DNA of 28,757 nucleotides from Theodoxus fluviatilis (GCA_034096865.1 JAWQFJ010020280.1:1-28757), one strand, 5' to 3'; positions 1-10,959 are shown, numbered from the stretch's first letter. A program made the numbers and translations. Notes: a model not told the origin generated them from the sequence alone.

Positions 1-2034
1 CACATGTAGAGTGCAGCCAGTGTACATGTAGAGTGCAGCCAGTGTACATGTAGAGTGCAGCCAGTGCACATGTAGAGTGCAGCCAGTGTACATGTAGAGT
101 GCAGCCAGTGTACATGTAGAGTGCAGCCAGTGTACGTGTAGAGTGCAGCCAGTGTACGTGTAGAGTGCAGCCAGTGCACATGTAGAGTGCAGCCAGTGCA
201 CACGTAGAGTGCAGCCAGTGTACATGAAGAGTGCAGCCAGTGCCTATGTAGAGTGCAGCCAGTGCACATGTAGAGTGCAGCCAGTGTACATGTAGAGTGC
301 AGCCAGTGCACACGTAGAGTGCAGCCAGTGCACACGTAGAGTGCAGCCAGTGCACATGTAGAGTGCAGCCAGTGCACATGTAGAGTGCAGCCAGTGCACA
401 TGTAGAGTGCAGCCAGTGTACACGTAGAGTGCAGCCAGTGCACAAGTAGAGTGCAGCCAGTGCACATGTAGAGTGCAGCCAGTGCACATGTAGAGTGCAG
501 CCAGTGCACATGTAGAGTGCAGCCAGTGCACACGTAGAGTGCAGCCAGTGCATACGTAGAGTGCAGCCAGTGCACACGTAGAGTGCAGCCAGTGCACATG
601 TAGAGTGCAGTCACTGCACATGTAGAGTGCAGCCAGTGTACATGTAGAGTGCAGCCAGTGCACATGTAGAGGGCAGCCAGTGCACACGTAGAGTGCAGCC
701 AGTGCACATGTAGAGTGCAGTCAGTGCACACGTAGAGTGCAGCCAGTGCACATGTAGAGTGCAGCCAGTGCACATGTAGAGTGCAGCCAGTGTACGTGTA
801 GAGTGCAGCCAGTGTACGTGTAGGGTGCAGCCAGTGTACACGTAGAGTGCAGCCAGTGCACACGTAGAGTGCAGCCAGTGCACATGTAGAGTGCAGCCAG
901 TGCACATGTAGAGTGCAGCCAGTGTACGTGTAGAGTGCAGCCAGTGTACGTGTAGAGTGCAGCCAGTGTACGTGTAGAGTGCAGCCAGTGCACATGTAGA
1001 GTGCAGCCAATGCACATGTAGAGAGCAGCCAGTGTACGTGTAGAGTGCAGCCAGTGTACGTGTAGAGTGCAGCCAGTGTACATGTAGAGTGCAGCCAGTG
1101 CAAACGTAGAGTGCAGCCACTGTACATGTAGAGTGCAGCCAGTGTACATGTAGAGTGCAGCCAGTGCACGTGTATAGTGCAGCCAGTGTACATGTAGAGT
1201 GCAGCCAGTGCACACGTAGAGTGCAGCCAGTGCACACGTAGAGTGCAGCCAGTGTACATGTAGAGTGCAGCCAGTGTACGTGTAGAGTGCAGCCAGTGTA
1301 CGTGTAGAGTGCAGCCAGTGCACATGTAGAGTGCAGCCAGTGCACAAGTAGAGTGCAGCCAGTGTACATGTAGAGTGCAGCCAGTGCACGTGTAGAGTGC
1401 AGTCACTGCACATGTAGAGTGCAGCCAGTGTACATGTAGAGTGCAGCCAGTGCACAAGTAGAGTGCAGCCAGTGTACATGTAGAGTGCAGCCAGTGCACA
1501 AGTAGAGTGCAGCCAGTGTACATGTAGAGTGCAGCCAGTGCACGTGTAGAGTGCAGTCACTGCACATGTAGAGTGCAGCCAGTGCACGTGTAGAGTGCAG
1601 TCACTGCACAAGTAGAGTGCAGCCAGTGTACATGTAGAGTGCAGCCAGTGCACAAGTAGAGTGCAGTCACTGCATATGTAGAGTGCAGCCAGTGCACATG
1701 TAGAGTGCAGCCAGTGTACATGTAGAGTGCAGCCAGTGTACGTGTAGAGTGCAGCCAGTGCACATGTAGAGTGCAGCCAGTGCACGTGTAGAGAGCAGCC
1801 AGTGCACACGTAGAGTGCAGCCAGTGCACATGTAGAGTGCATCCAGTGTACACGTAGAGTGCAGCCAGTGTACATATAGAGTGCAGCCAGTGTACATATA
1901 GAGTGCAGCCAGTGTACGTGTAGAGTGCAGTGAGTGCACACGTAGAGTGCAGCCAGTGTACATGTAGAGTGCAGCCAGTGCACACGTAGAGTGCAGCCAG
2001 TGCACTTGTAGAGTGCAGCCAGTGCACATGTAGA
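1..2034. repeat. 22-bp minisatellite, about 92 units
   Basis: A tandem array with a 22-bp unit. The core GTAGAGTGCAGCCAGTG (17 nt) is nearly invariant and is followed by a variable five-base junction (YRCAY, with occasional other bases). The core starts at 6, 600, 1018, 1986 and 2030, all exact multiples of 22 apart, so the array has no net insertion or deletion over 2 kb. It runs off the left edge of the window, so its true length is unknown. Because 22 mod 3 is 1 and the minus strand has no stop in the unit, all three minus frames stay open (up to 453 codons). This is a property of the repeat and not evidence for a protein. Most units contain short palindromes such as TACATGTA, GTGCAC or CACGTG. 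Confidence 0.97.
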
Positions 2035-2152
2035 TGCAGAAAGGTCAGTCAGCGGATCATGGCCGCCACTTCTCCTCTTCATTTCCTGCCCAAACGCAAT
2101 TCTTATGAATCTGGCCAGAATTCAATAAAAGCACCTACTAAAAAGCAAACTA

Positions 2153-2298
2153 ACAACCAACCCAACCAACCAACCAACCGACCGACCGACCCACCGACCG
2201 ACAGACCGACCGACCGACCGACCGACCGACCGACCGACCGACCGACCGACCGACCGACCGACCGACCGACCGACCGACCGACCGACCGACCAACCAAC
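2153..2298. repeat. ACCG/ACCA tetranucleotide microsatellite
   Basis: An uninterrupted ACCG tract of about 100 bp is flanked on both sides by ACCA units, so the motif differs by one base between the edges and the centre. It lies about 120 bp after the end of the minisatellite. The PTDRPTDR-type frame through it is a repeat artefact. Confidence 0.95.
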
Positions 2299-2783
2299 GA
2301 AACTGATCGTTTGTTTCATTGCAGATAACAATCCCCGTTGCGTCACACACCTGAAACTGAACTGAACTGACCTAGATGATTAAGACCATCGGCCCATTGC
2401 ATGTTCAAATCGATGAAAAACATTAGAATTGTATAAATAATGCCTTACATGTATAAACATAAATCAACGCACAAATACACATCTCTAATACATTTTTAAT
2501 TTGGCTGCCATGAACCCAGACAGTTGAGAAAGCTTCTCTATTTCATGTGAACATGAATCAATGCACAACTGTACACGTCATTACTTGAATCTTCGATTCC
2601 ATAAACCTAGACAGTCAAGATCGCTTGTCTGTTTCCTAAGTTTTGAATTCTATATCTTAAGGCATAACATAGATATATGGCTACCGACCTTGTCGTTTTT
2701 TCATCGATACCCTGCATTGAATATTTGCAAACATCACGAATTTTCCTGTGGTATAGATGTTGCTCTAAGTGAGAAATACACAC
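2299..2783. other. Non-coding, probably TRPC intron
   Basis: AT-rich unique sequence with no convincing exon on either strand. If the TRPC-type gene on the minus strand continues, this is the intron following its exon. A short (ACTGA)n-like string at about 2353-2370 may be the tail of a lost retroposon, but no body is visible. Confidence 0.5.
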
Positions 2784-2980
2784 CTGGAATGCCTGAGTGA
2801 GTCCTCATTGCTGCCAGTCTCACAGCCCTTGCAGTCACAGCGCACGTCGTGTGGTTTGGGAATGCGGTAGCCCCTGTCCAGCAGGATCTTGATGATCTCG
2901 TAGTTGTCTCGGTGCGCTGCCAGGATGATGGGCGTGATGTCAGGCGTGAAGGAGCTGGACGGCACCGACTGCAGTAGAGC
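2784..2980 (-). CDS. Internal exon of a TRPC-type cation channel (ankyrin region)
   Basis: A 197-bp exon on the minus strand. Its translation contains [20 protein letters not shown], then a PHDVRC segment, a C-x-C-x2-C cysteine cluster (CDCKGC), and ends at SLRHS. This is the last ankyrin repeat and following linker of canonical TRP (TRPC) channels, which form calcium-permeable plasma-membrane channels downstream of phospholipase C. The donor reads CCAG|GTGTGT (intron from 2783 downward). The acceptor is a pyrimidine-rich TTCTCTGCAG ending at 2981, so the exon starts in phase 0 with ALLQ. A second AG, ending at 2969, would shorten it by 12 bp. The last codon is split after AG, which fits the SR/SQ seen in the family. 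No other exon of the gene was found, so the transmembrane part lies outside the window at lower coordinates. Which TRPC subtype it is cannot be told from one exon. Confidence 0.9.
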
Positions 2981-3987
2981 CTGCAGAGAAGCAACGGCAA
3001 CGATGTGACTATAGCTAATGAATTTGTATAGCGATTTATCACCCATACCTGAGGTTCAAAGCACTCTACACTTTACTCCCTGGTCACTAGACAAATCTGT
3101 TAATGGCACCTGACGAGACACAATGACAGACAGGTAGGACGTACACATTCGGGTGTCAGCGCTATCTCCACTCCCTGGGGAGTATCACAAACTGATCCTG
3201 GTTCACGGCCCTCAACACCGACAGTTCACAGCACGGCAGTGTGCTAAGGCAGCCCACGCCCTGACCTGATTCCACTCTTGGATGGGACGAGGCAGAGCGA
3301 GGTGCGCATTCTACCCAAGGATGCAGCTTTCAGATCCATGCAGTTCCAGTCCCTGCCACCAGCAACAAGCACCTGCCAGTGAGTGCTCTTGGCGAAGGAC
3401 CGGAGCAATAACTATGGGAATTGCCTTGCAGCAGCTGCCTCTAGATGCCCCTGTCATCACTTCATCGTTAACTTTAATCTCTTTGTTCTACGCCGTAACT
3501 TTGCCACCCGTTTCTCGGCGTTCAAATGTCGAACCACACAATCCCCCCCCTCCACCCCCGATTGTCGGACGGCTCTAATCGTCCTTTTAGCGCCATCTCA
3601 ACCCGGAGGAGCATGTAATCAGTTACCTTTTACTTCAATTTCATGTCACGTCCCTACATGCACCTAAATGTATGTCTTGGTGGGAAGAAGCATTTTGCTC
3701 AAGAATGCAACTCTGGAATCCATGCGGCTTAGGGCTTGGAAACGACTACAAATCAAGCAATCTGAACATACAGGTAGAGCACCACCGTTGACATAGACAT
3801 TGTTACTAATACGTAGCTTAACTAACTGAGAATGAGTATTTTGTGGAAGTGAAATGGTAATCTTCTTTGTATATTCAAATGCGACTTGCTGGCTCACGAT
3901 GTTACTTCTTTCTAGTAAATCGTGGGATTGAATGAGAGCTGTTACCACTGTGGTGTTATAGATGGTAACAACATGTACAGAAATACG
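2981..3987. other. Non-coding, likely upstream TRPC intron
   Basis: Sequence preceding the TRPC exon on its strand. It has low coding signal, a C-rich run near 3541-3557, and no recognisable domain on either strand. The small open frames at 3282-3667 show no family resemblance. Confidence 0.4.
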
Positions 3988-4206
<219 letters not shown>

Positions 4207-4210
<4 letters not shown>

Positions 4211-4768
4211 ACGCATATGTGTGCACAAAACACGAAACAGTTGAGTTCTCCATACATTTCACACATCAACGCTGCCATGAGTCAACCCTCAAAACATAAC
4301 GCGAAGAAAACCCTGCTCATATTGAGATAAATCCCTACATTTTGGCATGCAATCCGATGCCGCATGTAGGAGTCGTTCCTTTATGCTCTACATTAAACAT
4401 TTCAACTTGAGCATCATTGTGAATTCACATGCAGTACTGATAGGTTGGTAGATTAAAAACACCACCGTTGTTTATCCCTGTCTTCCATGATTTCCTGTGC
4501 ACTGCAAGTCTACAGGCTCTTGGAGTGCGTGTCTCAGGACTTCTTGTCTTGCAGGGCAAAGGTCATGACGCTCAACCGTCCATCAAGCTGAAAGGGTCAG
4601 CAGGGCCAGACAAGATAAATCCTTGCAGTGCTCTGCGTGGAACTGAGAGTTACCTCCACCACAGCACAGCCAGGCTGGCGAAGAGCGTACAATTAGAATG
4701 TTTCAGCACAGGCGGTCTAAACGCATGTGCACATCCTTATGCACTCTGTTATTTGACCCACGCAAACA
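4207..4768. other. Unassigned unique sequence
   Basis: No recognisable gene or repeat. A pyrimidine-rich string ending in TTGCAG at about 4554 resembles a splice acceptor, but the frame after it matches nothing I recognise. Confidence 0.4.
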
Positions 4769-4846
<78 letters not shown>

Positions 4847-4876
4847 CACACTACACACAAACACACACACAAACCC
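4769..4876. repeat. CA microsatellite
   Basis: A CA dinucleotide tract of about 75 bp with one CT interruption, followed by degenerate CA/ACAA repeats. Confidence 0.95.
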
Positions 4877-5133
4877 TTACACGCAAGCACAAACACTTAC
4901 ACGAGCACAACTGAAACAAACTAGTAGAATTCCACACCCTGCCTATACCCATTCCACGTAAAATTACCCAAGAATACTGAAAAAACACTTACGTTTTAAT
5001 ATTCTCTCCCATTCCTCCGTCGCAAAGCGACAATTGAAAAAAGTCCCATCGAGAAGCAGAATTCCAATGCGGGTAGTCGCCATTTTGTTTCTTTGTTTCT
5101 AGCCCGCGAGCTGCAGAAAGAGCCTTTCGCCAA

Positions 5134-5229
5134 GTCTTGCGAGACACGCGAGCCACTCGCCGCCTTACAACGGCACGGCTAGCCCCACTTGCGAGATACT
5201 CGCTTGGCTCGCCGCTTACAACGCACGTC
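5134..5229. repeat. Imperfect tandem duplication, unit about 50 bp
   Basis: Two related segments, each starting with CTTGCGAGA and ending in a CTCGCCGC..TTACAACG string, lie next to each other (about 5136-5178 and 5189-5228). The surrounding GC-rich, CGAG-rich sequence may belong to a dispersed repeat. Confidence 0.6.
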
Positions 5230-5302
5230 AGATTTCATCATCCTCTTCATGACACCCTTGATCCGCGACAGGAAGGCGGCTGATGTGGCGGGTCTGAACC
5301 AA

Positions 5303-5525
5303 GGGCAATTACCTCCGCCAAGGTGGTAATGTTTTTCGGTCGGTTCGTATGTTAGTTCATTATTCTGCAACATAACTATTAAAACCCCAATTCAAAACGG
5401 ATTTTGATTAACTTTGGTGCAAGGTCAGGGTTTCATCCGGGGAAAATTTTTCTTTAAATTAATTAAATTTATCTGCTATCCAGTTTTGGAAGTGGAGCCA
5501 TAAACAGATTTTATCGCAGCACCAT
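5303..5525 (+). mobile_element. Decayed repeat with CCTCCGCC terminus, copy A
   Basis: Starts with ACCTCCGCCAAGGTGGTAAT, the 5' terminus of a short non-coding element that I recognise as widespread in invertebrate genomes. The body contains CAAAACGG..TTTGAT..ACTTTGGTG..AAGGTCAGGGTTT and ends near GGAGCCATAAA. It carries no coding capacity. A second copy lies inverted at 6336-6555, and the two share the same order of short blocks on opposite strands. The 3' terminus is not recognisable in this copy. Confidence 0.7.
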
Positions 5526-5544
5526 AGGCCGCCATGTGCGATGA

Positions 5545-5795
5545 ACTAAACATCGTAGCGTCAGGCCCGGCGAGCAGAACATGCAGCCTGAATTATACAG
5601 GCTGTCGTCTACGTATTTAATCGCAATAAGGCGTTAACAACTAACGTTCACGAGCTAAGCGCAACATTGACTCACATAATACCTGCCGCATCGCAGGCGT
5701 CCCTCCATGAACCACTAGCAGCGCTAAAATGAAGTAACCTCCACCGTCATGTAGCTTCATTTCTGGCAAGCAGAACACACTGCCTGAATTATGCC
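5545..5795. repeat. Direct repeat pair ending in GCCTGAATTAT
   Basis: The strings GGCGAGCAGAACATGCAGCC (5569-5588) and GGCAAGCAGAACACACTGCC (5765-5784), each followed by TGAATTAT, are near-identical copies about 196 bp apart. They suggest an old duplication or two ends of one element. There is no coding content. Confidence 0.55.
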
Positions 5796-6335
5796 GCGTT
5801 GTGCTGTGTTCCTCGCGGTGGGTGCATGGATTCGTTTGTTATTCTGTCAACTGGGCTAGAGACACTGTCGCCGGTAGGCGAAGTCTCTAGTGAACAAAAT
5901 GGCTGCCACTGTGACCTCAGTCGCCATGCTGTTGTCGTCATATTTCTCTCGTTGCAGTTGTTTCCTCTTTACATTTTTGTTGTTTTAACCTTATTTTTCT
6001 ATTTTTGCTCCATTGTCAGCGTATGGAAAACAGTTGGTTTTGACGTAGACAGAAGAAAACTGTTGTTTGATTGTTACTGGTCCATTGACAGCTTCCTGCG
6101 CAGTTTGAACTTTTCTCAGACCTCGCTGAGCACGTGGCCACAAATATAGACATAAACATGTTGATTTCCTAGCCTCTGTCATAATGTTGTAGAATCAAAT
6201 GGCAGCTGCATTTTTTTGGTCATGATTTTGCCAACGTCGTACACGATGTTTTTTTGGGGGGTTGTAGCGTGGCTTCGTCGGCATTGAAAGTCAGCTTTTA
6301 GATAGCATTCCTCTGTCCAACTTTGGTCCGTGGCG
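5796..6335. other. Unassigned sequence between inverted repeat copies
   Basis: A T-rich stretch with a 116-codon open frame (5799-6149) that resembles nothing I know and contains hydrophobic low-complexity sequence. It may be internal to a composite element bounded by the two inverted copies. Confidence 0.35.
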
Positions 6336-6555
6336 CATATACTGCCTAGAGAGCACTCTGACAGTGCAATCTCCGCCCAAAAAGCCACAATTTCTCTTTA
6401 TGGTTCCAATTCCCAAACTAGATAACACATAAATTCCCTAATTTAATGGATTGTTCCTGGTTCCTTGGATAAAACCCTAACCTTCCACCAAATTTCATCA
6501 ACACCCGTTTTGATTTTTTTAAATAGTAATTTTCGCACAAAACTCATAACTTACT
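6336..6555 (-). mobile_element. Decayed repeat with GGCGGAG terminus, copy B
   Basis: Read on the minus strand this shows CAAAACGGGTGTTGATGAAA, then TTTGGTGGAAGGTTAGGGTTT, a TATCTAGTTTGGGAATTGGA block, ACCATAAA, and finally GGGCGGAG with a GAGTGCTCT-like end. It matches the body of copy A and adds the 3' terminus that copy A lacks. The 5' terminus is degraded. Confidence 0.65.
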
Positions 6556-6995
6556 CTTGTTGAGGCAACAAACAAGCGTTTATTCGATACAATAAAATAT
6601 TTGTGTTGAAATGGAAAATTGTTTTGACATCTGAATGATTTCTGTAAAAGGTGGAGAGAAAAACAGTATCAGAACAAACTATTTTGGCGCAATGCTGTAA
6701 TGCGAAGGGTCAAGTCTATTATGCATTCATTGCGAACTGTGCCAGAGTCAATATGACTCGGGTTCACAGAATGAGTGGCATCGCAAATCCTCTCTGCATT
6801 TTGTCTTACAGGTGTACTTAGTTTGTGTCAGGTAATAACTCTGAGTTCCCCCATCAAAACACGTGCCAAGCTATTGAAGCGACCACAAGGAAGAGAGAAA
6901 GACACATTCTCAGTTATCTGTGTGTCTGCATGTTTTTCTGCGTGTGTCTTTCTGTTAGTCTCTACGTCTCTCTTGCTTCCTTCACTTCTTCTCTT
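6556..6995. other. Unassigned unique sequence
   Basis: No gene or known repeat was recognised. 6900-7000 is CT/GT-rich and leads into the SINE-like element. Confidence 0.4.
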
Positions 6996-7168
6996 CCCCA
7001 GGTGGGTTGGGGGTTAAAAGAATAGACTCACCGTGTCTCCCTGCACGATTCGTAAGAGATGAATGTACAGGGACGTCGTGTCTTGAATTGCGCTTACTCG
7101 GAACTATTCTAGTGATTTTCGTGCTTAATGACCTTACATAGCCTACAGAGGCTGATAGGCCGTAAATC
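6996..7168 (+). mobile_element. SINE-like retroposon, copy A
   Basis: About 170 bp matching 28124-28295 almost end to end. Shared blocks include ACGATTCGTAAGAG (CGCGATTCGTAAGAG in the other copy), TTCTAGTGATTTTCGTGCTT, CTTACATAGCCTAC and GCTGATAGGCCGTAAA. Both copies end in ATCC repeats, as expected of a retroposon with a tetranucleotide 3' tail. The first about 35 bp can fold (GGTGGGT with ACTCACC). No RNA polymerase III box is clear, so this could instead be the 3' end of a LINE. Confidence 0.7.
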
Positions 7169-7920
7169 TCACTTCATCCATCCATCAATCCATCCATCCA
7201 TGTGTTTTTGCATGCAGCCATCCATCATCCATTCATCCATCCATCCATCCACCCAACCACTCACCCATCCATCCGTCCATCCGTCCATCCGTCCATCCAT
7301 CCATCCATCCATGCATGCATTCATCCATCCATCCAATCACCCATCTATCCATCCATCCATGCATGCATTCATCCATCCATCCATCCACCCCCCCACCTAT
7401 CCATCCATCCATGCATGCATGCATTCATCCATCCATCCATCCACCCCCCACCTATCTATCCATCCATCCATGCATGCATTCATCCATCCATCCATCCACC
7501 CCCCCACCTATCCATCCATCCATGCATGCATTCATCCGTCCATCCATCCATCCATCCACCCACCCACCCACTCACCCATCCATCAATCCATCCACCCAAC
7601 TACCCACTAACCCATCCATCCATCCATGCATGCATTCATCCATCCATCCATCCATCCATCCACCCACCCACCCATCCATCCATCCATCCATCCATGCCAT
7701 CCATCCATCCATCCATCCATCCAATCCCACACATCCACCCACCCACCCACCCACCCATCCATCCATCCAACCATTCATGCATGCATTCATCCATCCATCC
7801 ATCCATTCATCCACCCACCCTCCCATCCACCCACCCACCCACCCTCCCACTCACCCACCCACCCACCAGCCCATCCATCCATCCATTCATCCATTCATCC
7901 ATCCATCCATCCATCCCCCC
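7169..7920. repeat. ATCC tetranucleotide array, about 750 bp
   Basis: A degenerate ATCC array with recurrent ATGCATGCATTC and CACCCACC blocks, starting exactly where the SINE-like copy ends. It is most simply explained as an expanded retroposon tail. Imperfect higher-order units (a GCATGCATTCATCC block about every 55-70 bp) are visible between 7310 and 7540. The [12 protein letters not shown] frames in all three plus frames are artefacts. Confidence 0.95.
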
Positions 7921-9086
7921 TTCCTACATCTATACTACGTTTCTAGATCAGTATATTCACCCAGTCTACTACAAGTAGTATCAGTAGTTTCCTCTCTAGC
8001 AGTCTCTGTTGTTCTACCTTGGTGGGGAGGTAGGCTGGAAACCTGTCTGTCACGGTGTACAAGGACCTTTCCCACCACCACCTCCTCGTCCTTATGCCTG
8101 TTCCCGCTACGTCGCGGTGACGTACGTGTACCGCCCAGTCCACACGACCTACCTCAAGCCGGGTCAGCTTCTCGCCATTTCTGAAGGATCTTGTTTCCTC
8201 CACTCTTTTTTCCCGATCCGCGCTCTACAGCGCTAAATCCATATTACTCGGGCCTGGCAAATTTGGACTGAGGAAGAAAATCAAACATAAAACCTTTGGC
8301 GATGGGACAGGGCAAACAAGGAGACATATTGGTTCCTCTTTTGCGCTAGTGATATCGTCCATCTTAATTCCGTTTTTTCTTCACGGAGGAGAGAGCTCGT
8401 CTCTAGCCCTCGATGGTTCTCTGACGCTTGGGAGAGCAGACTGCTGTGGAGCAGGGACGTAGCTCGTGCCAGTATGGGTGCACTGGCGAATATTGGGGTG
8501 CCTTTCCTGATGCTATCCATCACGTTCCCTTAGCAGTCCCTCGGGCAACCCCTTGCCCCCCCCTCCCCCCTTCCCCCTTCCATCCCTACCACCTCCCCTT
8601 ACCCCAGCTTCTACACCCATCTCTATTGATTAGGTTCCTTGTAGAAGTATGGGTCGGGCACCACGAAGGCCACCAGCCAACAGGAGAAGGCAAGAAACTC
8701 GCGGCTAGGAGGACATTCTAGCAAATCACAGTAACTTTGGGAAAGAGAGCATAGGGTCAAATCATTTTCCCGTTCATCTCCTCGAGCCACGAAGTTCGTG
8801 GTGGCAATAAACGCTCTGTGGTTACCAAGGGAGTCTGTGGCGTGTAGATTGACGACCTGGATTTTTTGCTTGTGGTCTCGGTCCTCGCGAAGGCTTCTGT
8901 GATGAAGGTCAGACTGAAGCTCTCCAAGAAAGGTGGAAGGCAGCAAAACAGAAGCATTTCAACCACCACCTCATTTCACCTGTTGCCCATTTAGCAATTT
9001 CGTACACTGGAAAAAGTTGACATTCTGGTATTCCTTTTCCTGATATCTTTCTCGCAGTTGATAGAGAGAGTGCAAAGGAAGTAGGG
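7921..9086. other. Unassigned unique sequence
   Basis: No recognised gene, RNA or mobile element. A C-rich run lies at about 8550-8600. The open frames on both strands (up to 107 codons) show no family resemblance. Confidence 0.4.
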
Positions 9087-9622
<536 letters not shown>

Positions 9623-9627
9623 TTGTA

Positions 9628-9675
9628 TGAGGGAAGGAAGGAGGAGAGGAGAAGGAGGGAGGAAGAGAGAGAGAG

Positions 9676-9736
<61 letters not shown>
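9628..9736. repeat. Purine tract and GA microsatellite
   Basis: GGAAGGAGG-type purine sequence followed by about 70 bp of GA, directly after the GT tract. Confidence 0.95.
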
Positions 9737-9738
<2 letters not shown>

Positions 9739-10500
9739 AAAAGCAAGAGTTGTAGTGAGGGTGACACATAAGCACAAACAGGCACACAGACACAGACAAA
9801 GGAATGACAGACAGCAGATGGATGGGTAGAGGTATATAAAGTAGATAGACATATGAACAGACAGATGTCAGGAAGGCCACGTGGACATACACACCAACAT
9901 GCAGACACCATAGACACGATTTGCAACGCACCGCCTCTCACCAACGACGAGCTCCATGGTGTCTGGCGCTCTGCCACGCCATGTCCACACTCAGTGCACA
10001 AAGTGCTACTCCAGTTTTTCCATAGACTGCTCTCATAGAGAGATTTTCTCCGCTCTAACTGAATCTGTCTGCCGTCCCGAACGAATCCGTGACTGCAAAG
10101 ATGATGGGGTGTAATGCGTTTTCTAGTCCCGGTGCTTCTCTGTCGGACTACTCTTCAACAGTCTCATTTCTGTTTGTTTAGAATTGGATGCTGAAATAGG
10201 CTCTCAGGGTTAACCAATAGCCCATTAGCACGCACTTTAGCAGTCCATCGGAATATGGACCACTGTAGTGGAAGTAACGTGGCAAACGAGGTACGCGTTC
10301 CGAAGTGAAACGAGAGGCACGAGATAAAGTTGTAAGCGAAACGGTTGTACATAAAGTAAACCAGTCATTGGAGACTTTATGAACGAGGCTCACGTCCTAC
10401 AATCGTAGTTCTAATTCTTCCAGTATTCCGCGCTGGATTTTGGACTTGCGCGACGTGAGCTCAAAGGCGGAGGAACTGGTAGCACGTTTGCTGTCGGATA
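9737..10500. other. Unassigned unique sequence
   Basis: Starts with CA/GA-like decay of the preceding tracts, then unique sequence without a recognisable coding region, RNA gene or repeat on either strand. Confidence 0.4.
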
Positions 10501-10914
10501 ATTTATTGTAAGCAGGGGTGAGTCTGTCACGGCAATGGCTATGTCAGATTGTAAGCAGGGCTAAGTCTACTGTCATGGCAATGGCTATGACAGATCATAA
10601 GCAGGAATAAGTCTACTGTCACGGCAATGGCTATGTCCGATTGTAAGCAGGGCTAAGTCTACTGTCATGGCAATGGCTATGACAGATCATAAGCAGGAAT
10701 AGGTCTACTGTCACGGCAATGGCTATGTCCGATTGTAAGCAGGGCTACGTCTGCTGCCACGACAATGGGTATGTCCGATTGTAAGCAGGGCTAAGTCTGC
10801 TGCCACGACAATGGCTATGTCCGATTGTAAGCAAGGCTAAGTCTGCTGCCACGACAATGGCTATGTCCGATTGTATGCAGGGGTATGTCTGCTGTCGCGG
10901 CGATGGTAGCCGCT
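10501..10914. repeat. 46-bp tandem repeat, about 9 units
   Basis: Unit starts at 10547, 10593, 10639, 10685, 10731, 10777, 10823 and 10869 are exactly 46 bp apart, with one more diverged unit before. The unit reads GATTGTAAGCAGGGCTAAGT, then a CTGTCACGGCAATGGCTATG-type second half. Units from 10547 to 10776 alternate between GATTGTAAGCAGGG and GATCATAAGCAGGA types, forming a 92-bp higher-order dimer. Later units share CTGCTGCCACGACAATGG instead. Confidence 0.95.
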
Positions 10915-10959
10915 ACGTCAGTGGCAAAGTAAGGAACATAAATATGCAAAGGGGCAATT

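Noticed and set aside
1..2034. CRISPR-like array
   Set aside because: Repeat and variable parts add to only 22 bp with no true spacers, and the context is a eukaryotic genome.
721..2082. 453-codon minus frame of Cys/His/Trp-rich 22-residue repeats
   Set aside because: It is the 22-bp minisatellite read through. All three minus frames are open for the same reason, and no independent coding signal exists in the unique flank.
2353..2370. (ACTGA)n-like tail of a SINE
   Set aside because: Only about three units, and no retroposon body could be recognised upstream.
4554..4760. Possible exon after a TCTTGCAG acceptor-like string
   Set aside because: The following frame is unrecognised and runs into the CA microsatellite; there is no donor with supporting coding bias.
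7128..8184. Plus frames of IHPSIHPS repeats up to 289 codons
   Set aside because: The ATCC tetranucleotide array is open in all three plus frames; there is no start or splice context beyond chance.
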